Of a DNA stretch of 23,260 nt, positions 19,145 through 23,260 are shown piece after piece. The stretch covers positions 1 to 23,260 of the forward strand of contig JADGJT010000357.1 in the NCBI GenBank assembly GCA_027604005.1, given 5' to 3'. The notes beneath the pieces are model-generated. The model saw only the letters and a program-made list of their open reading frames with translations. It was not told the origin of the DNA and did no database searches. Positions within the stretch are counted from its first letter, which is position 1, and each line of letters begins with the position of its first letter. The position numbers were made by a program, and so were the translations under genes. The DNA comes from Dinochytrium kinnereticum. Its lineage: Eukaryota; Chytridiomycota; Chytridiomycetes; Chytridiales; Chytridiaceae.

Positions 19145-20068
19145 TTAGGCAAGCAGAAGACCCAACCACCCAACGATGAAGCACAGACCACCCAAGGGAG
19201 TGATGGGGCCGAGCATGGATGTGTATCTCTTCTTGGTGTCGAGCGACAGGAGGTAGATGGAGCCGCTGAACGCCACAACGCCGGCGGTCAGAAAGTATCC
19301 GGGGAGCGTGGCAACGGTCTTTGGGCGAACTTGACGGATGATGAGGCGGTGGGAAAGGGCTAGGAGGACGAGCGCGTGAAACATCTGTTTTGTTGGTTTG
19401 TTTGGTTTGGTTTGTTTTTTTATGGTGAAGTGGGTGAGGTGAGGAAATGATTAATAAATGAGGGATAAGAGCTTGAGGCGAGAGAAGATGGATTGAATGA
19501 AACACGTCTCAGTTATTTGAAGCATGCAGCTACTTTCAATTTCTCTTTTGAATATTCCATCGACAGCGACTCAAACGGAAAACAGGGGGAGGGAGGGGGC
19601 GACGGGACAAACGAAATGCAGCTGAGGCAGGGGTCAAGCGGGACTCAAAAGAAACCAAAACAATAGCCAACCTGATAATGAGACGCCGTCATCCAGTTCT
19701 CAACTCTTCTTGCGCCATCCGGCAGCGTCGCCATCATACCCTAAAAGAAACAACATCATTGATGAATACACATCTTCCTTGACTACGCAGAAACGCATGA
19801 AACCACCCCCCAAAAAAAGAGCGCCAGCTCTTCCCGAGCCCCATCGCTCTAACGTCATTGACACACACGCACAAAAGGCCATGCAAGCCAAGCAAACCAA
19901 TCAAGAAAAAACACCATCAAACCCCCCCGCGAGGAGCAAACAAGCTGTGCTTATGTGTAGACAGATTGCAGGGCTACTCACGCGGAGGGCATGCGATCCA
20001 AACGCTCCAAAGGCGACGCCTGATGCGCCGAGGATGGCCCCAGCCTTCCAGCAGAACTGAGCGCTCAT
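19145..20068 (-). CDS. DUF423/TMEM256-type small membrane protein
   Basis: Minus-strand exons 20068-19982, 19740-19672 and 19384-19145, all split in phase 0, give 131 aa, the usual length of the family. The start MSAQFCWKAGAILGASGVAF followed by GAFGSHALR is the family signature (GAFGAH-like). GMMATLPDGARRVENWMTAS, HYQMFHALVLLALS, YFLTAGVVAFSGSIYLLSL and PLGGLCFIVGWLGLLLA give four predicted transmembrane helices. DUF423 proteins are found from bacteria (YgdD/YwdK) to animals (TMEM256), and their biochemical function is not established. The eukaryotic protein is placed in membranes, possibly mitochondrial. Introns are 241 and 287 nt. The PAH-protein gene starts only 103 nt downstream on the same strand. 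Confidence 0.9.
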
Positions 20069-20657
20069 TTTCGTTGTTGGAATTTCTTTAGGTTTGTCGA
20101 CCTTGGCATGGCTATTATCTGTCCACCTCCTTTTTCGTGATCTTTCGTGATGGTTGTCCGGCTGTGGGGTCAGTCTGTCGCATCCAACCTTGCTGTTTAT
20201 TCGTGCTGCAACTTTACGCGAGCCGTTTTGGAAGGACTCTCACTTTATTTTTTTTCTATCCTCATCAGACGTGACTGGATATGCATACACGACCACCCTG
20301 CAAACAGGTCCCTTGACCAGAACAGGTCTCTCCAAGAATTGTATGCTTACGTTAAATGAGGGACGCTATAAATAAAAGATGGAGTCGAAACATCGAAAGA
20401 CGGCTTTAATAATAGTGTAATCTGTCACTAAGAAATATCAAGAATAAAATAAAATAACAGGAGTTCAGGCAGTAAACCGTTTCCTCAAAACAAGCAAAAA
20501 AAAAAAAAAGGAAAGAAGCAGCATCAGGGATAATAATAGTTAAAGAGGCATCAAAATAATACTTCCACACACACACAAAAAAAAAGCCAGCAAAACCCCT
20601 ACAACAGCGCGCCACAAAGGAAAAAAAGAAAAGAATTATTCATCATACTCACGCCTT
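20069..20657. other. Intergenic between transporter and DUF423 genes
   Basis: A 589-nt stretch, 3' of the transporter and 5' of the DUF423 gene. The right half is A-rich with a run of A residues near 20500 and a CA-repeat-like stretch near 20570-20580. This suggests the 3' UTR of the transporter. No RNA gene or ORF with recognisable content was found. Confidence 0.5.
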
Positions 20658-23218
20658 TCAAACAGGCCTAACACCAGGCCACAAACTCCCAACGGTAGCC
20701 ACAACAGCCCCAACGCTCCCGAAACCAACCAAAACCCAACAAAAGACCCCCTCAACCCATCCAATCCTCCTCCTCCTCCCCTCCCCACCCAAAAACCCCT
20801 CCTCCTCCCCCTCCCCCCCCTCCCCCCCATCTCCAAACCACCGCACCCCAAACAACCTCAAATAGCAGGCAACAGGCAACACAACCGACACAATCGAGCT
20901 GAAAACGCATCCAAGCAAGCTCAGCACAACGTCGAAATGTGGGATCAGGAGTGGGAGAATCGCCGTGGTCGCTCCTAGAAGGGTTCGGAGGAGCAGCTGG
21001 ATGGGGCGAGGGGGCGTCAGGAGGAGGCGGTGGCCCCCTGCGTGGCTGTGAGGGGGGTGGGGCTCTGGAGCAGTGATGGGGGTGGTTGGGTGCGGGGTAA
21101 GGAGGTTGTTGCGATGGAGGACTAGACCGATGTATTGGTCTAGTGCGATGGCGACGGGGGCCATGGTGAGCGCGAACCTTTGACGGAAGAGAGAGATATT
21201 TTAAAACAGAATAAATGAAGCATTTCATCACAACACTGCAACTAATACCACCATCCACACATTCCCTCTGCTATCCTCACCTCTTCCCGCCTTCCCCGCA
21301 AAAAAACAACCCCCCCTCCCTCCCCCCCCAAAAAAATGAAAGGAAAACAAACCAAAAAAAACAAAAAAACAAACTCACTTTGGTACCGGCACAAACGCAA
21401 TCAACCCCGTGGCAACCCCATCCAACACCGGGTTCACGCTGTTCCCCGGAAGCGCCAAATTCTTGGTCACCTCCTCAAGCGTCGACTCCCCAAACATGAG
21501 GTACCCGCACACCGCGACCGTCATGTAGAGCGCCAGGGCGATGGAGAACGAGATGGCGAGGACTCGTGGGAATTGGGTCTTGTCTTTCATGTCCAAGTAG
21601 ATGTTTGGGAGGACTATTGTGTTGCGGGGAGGGAGTGGGGGTTCATTTGATGTGTGCGGGGAGGGTGGGAGGTGGGGAGGTTTTCGTTGGAGGTGGTGGG
21701 AGGTTGGAAAGGAAAGGAAAGGGTGTTAACGAACGGTAGAAAGGAATAAACGAAAGGAACAGAGGCGAGGCTAAAACAAAGGAAAGCATTGAAAAGTAAA
21801 AAAGGGGAACGAAAGAGAGAAATAAAAATCTAATAAAAAACAAGGAGCAACGAGACCAATGAACAGCGAGAAAACAGAGGAACGAAAGAACCAAACGAAA
21901 AAGTGGAATAACACCGAATCGAAAAGGGGGGGGGGGGGGGTACCCTTTCCCCCCCTTTTTCGAAAAAAAAAAACGACCCCCAACCCACTCACCAGCATGC
22001 CCAGCAAACCCCGCCATAACGATCCCAAAAGCCAAACTGACCGAAAACACATTCTCTGGAACAAGCAAAGTCCTCTCAACGTCCCACAAGCTCCCCGGTC
22101 CCTCCCCCTTCATAACCCCATCCAAAACCAACACCAAAACCAGATTCACACTCGCCCCAATCCCAACAAGCGAGGCGTAACTCACGTACTTCAACTGCCT
22201 CACAAACGTCGACCCCGTGCATGCCACAAACGCAATCACCCTGCAGGTCGTCATCGACAGGGAGGGAGACAGAGCGTGAAGGGAGTCGGAGATCAATATG
22301 ATGAAGGCTACGCAGGTTATGTAGAGCTCGGTTATGAAGAGGAGGGAGATGAAGGTGCGGGTTTGAGGGCCAAAGGCTAGGGAGCCTATGTCGGCAAAGT
22401 CGTGGAGGCGGCCGGGGCGGAGGGAGAGGCAGCGGGAGAGGATTAGGGCGGTGTAGGAGGTGATAAGGGCGGTGGAGATTAATATTGTGAGACCAGGGAT
22501 CCAGCCGCCGCACTGAGGAGGTTTTGGAGAAAGGAGAGGAGGAGAAGTTTGGGTGACGGTGTCGATGAAGTGGTTAAGATTAGACGTGTATGATAGTTAA
22601 AAAATTGAAAGGGGGAGAGGATGAGAAACACATAGGAAAAAGCGTCAATGAACCGGTAAGAGATTCACGAAAATGATTGCTGCAAAGGAACCGAAAAGCG
22701 CAAGAGAGAAGAAAAAACAACCGCGAAACAAAATCCGTCAAATCAGAGAGAAAAAAAAAGGCATCGACAAAGAAAACGGGAAAAGACCTCACCCTCATAG
22801 CATAAGGCAAACTCAACAACCCCAGCCCAAGCAACAAATTCACCGTATTAAACACACTCTGCAGCGTCGAGCTCCCCTCCGCCTCCTCTTTATGAACCTT
22901 ACCAGATCCACCCATCTCAACAAGCGCCGACGCAGCCGTCACCCCTCCGGAAGGAGGTTGCGGGGTGTCAGACCTCCTGGGTCCATCATGAGCTCCGGAA
23001 GGCGATGTTCCGTAGTGGGTGGAAAAGGGGTCGGTGTCTGGGAGTGAGGAACTGACTGCGGAGGTCATGGAGGTTGCGGTTGTGGCGGCCATGGTTGCCA
23101 TGCCACGCATCTGGGCGCGGGATATTTGTCGCGCGGTCGCAAAGACAGAGTTGCGACGGGCGGCGCTGCGAGCGGTAGGAGAAACGGTTTCCGGGAATAT
23201 TGTTGGGAAAAGATTCAA
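20658..23218 (-). CDS. AVT1/VGAT-like amino-acid transporter (AAAP family), 5' partial
   Basis: Minus-strand exons 23218-22793 (open further to the window edge), 22512-21993, 21613-21379 and 21177-20658 give at least 566 aa. The long Ser/Arg-rich N-terminus ends in TLQSVFNTVNLLLGLGLLSL-PYAMR, the TM1 signature of the Aa_trans (AAAP) family. CGGWIPGLTILISTALITS, RCLSLRPGRLHDFADIGSLA, FGIVMAGFAGHAVLPNIYLD and MTVAVCGYLMFG follow, then KFALTMAPVAIALDQYIGL. The long N-terminus with this TM1 points to yeast Avt1-type vacuolar importers or VGAT-like vesicular transporters: proton-coupled amino-acid antiport across the vacuole membrane, inferred from family. An acidic/glycine-rich loop (FGDGGEGGEGEEEG) sits between the last helices. 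The frame has no ATG upstream of MRGMATMAAT (about 23109) within the window, so the true start is either there or in an exon beyond the edge. Confidence 0.88.
21614..21992 (-). other. Long low-complexity intron of the transporter gene
   Basis: A 379-nt intron with a gtgagt donor and an acaatag acceptor. The minus strand is strongly pyrimidine-rich across most of it. Near the donor end it holds an imperfect inverted repeat of a G tract and a C tract (21919-21963). A plus-strand frame through this area (21859-22380) is only the antisense of intron and exon. Confidence 0.7.
21919..21963. repeat. G-tract/C-tract inverted repeat in an intron
   Basis: TCGAAAAG plus about 14 G residues is followed by TACCC and then a C tract with TTTTTCGA. 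The ends are complementary (tcgaaaa...ttttcga), so the stretch can fold into a long hairpin. The G run could also form a quadruplex on the plus strand. Homopolymer length may be affected by sequencing or assembly error. Confidence 0.6.
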
Positions 23219-23260
23219 AGTGGTTAAAATAATAAGGGTGAAGAGACTGCGGTTGGAGAG

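Noticed and set aside
21859..22380. 173-aa plus-strand frame
   Set aside because: Antisense of transporter exon and low-complexity intron; no domain content.

Overview
The window is intron-rich nuclear DNA of a fungus. Several things support this. There are GT-AG introns, mostly 44-130 nt with a few of 200-380 nt. Two single-pass WSC-type cell-surface proteins are present, together with an AVT/VGAT-type amino-acid transporter, a tubulin cofactor B and an F-box/ankyrin-type protein. The mix of a DDIAS-like gene with fungal WSC proteins and ankyrin-like arrays makes a zoosporic, chytrid-like fungus my best guess. That placement is inference. I see no rRNA, tRNA, transposon or CRISPR array.

Layout, left to right. 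(1) 186-2007 (+): a DDIAS/RPA1-C-like OB-fold protein with a split zinc ribbon and a long S/T-P-rich tail. (2) 2297-4783 (+): an intronless 828-aa protein with an F-box-like N-terminus and a degenerate ankyrin array. (3) 5098-7411 (-): a secreted, membrane-anchored WSC protein with a 25-proline run. (4) 7820-9324 (-): a second, divergent WSC-type receptor-like protein whose 5' end is uncertain. (5) 9800-11002 (+): tubulin-folding cofactor B (Ubl plus CAP-Gly), four exons. (6) 11284-13754 (+) and (7) 14753-17152 (+): a tandem pair of paralogous multi-pass membrane proteins of a family I do not recognise. They share exon architecture, including a 17-nt microexon. (8) 17466-19041 (-): a protein that starts with a Sin3-type paired amphipathic helix (PAH) domain and ends in a single C-terminal transmembrane segment. 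I assembled it from four exons. (9) 19145-20068 (-): a small DUF423/TMEM256-type membrane protein. (10) 20658 to the right edge (-): an AVT1/VGAT-like vacuolar or vesicular amino-acid transporter, cut at its 5' end by the window.

The most interesting part is the paralog pair at 11.3-17.2 kb. The two proteins align almost without gaps through an N-terminal membrane region and a C-terminal three-helix domain. That domain carries two conserved cysteines exactly 83 residues apart in both copies. The cytosolic-type linker between the two membrane regions has diverged completely, has different intron phases in each gene, and contains frame-preserving exons that could be skipped. The second unusual item is the PAH domain attached to a membrane anchor. 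All gene structures were deduced by eye from splice signals, phase and conserved residues, with no transcript or database support.
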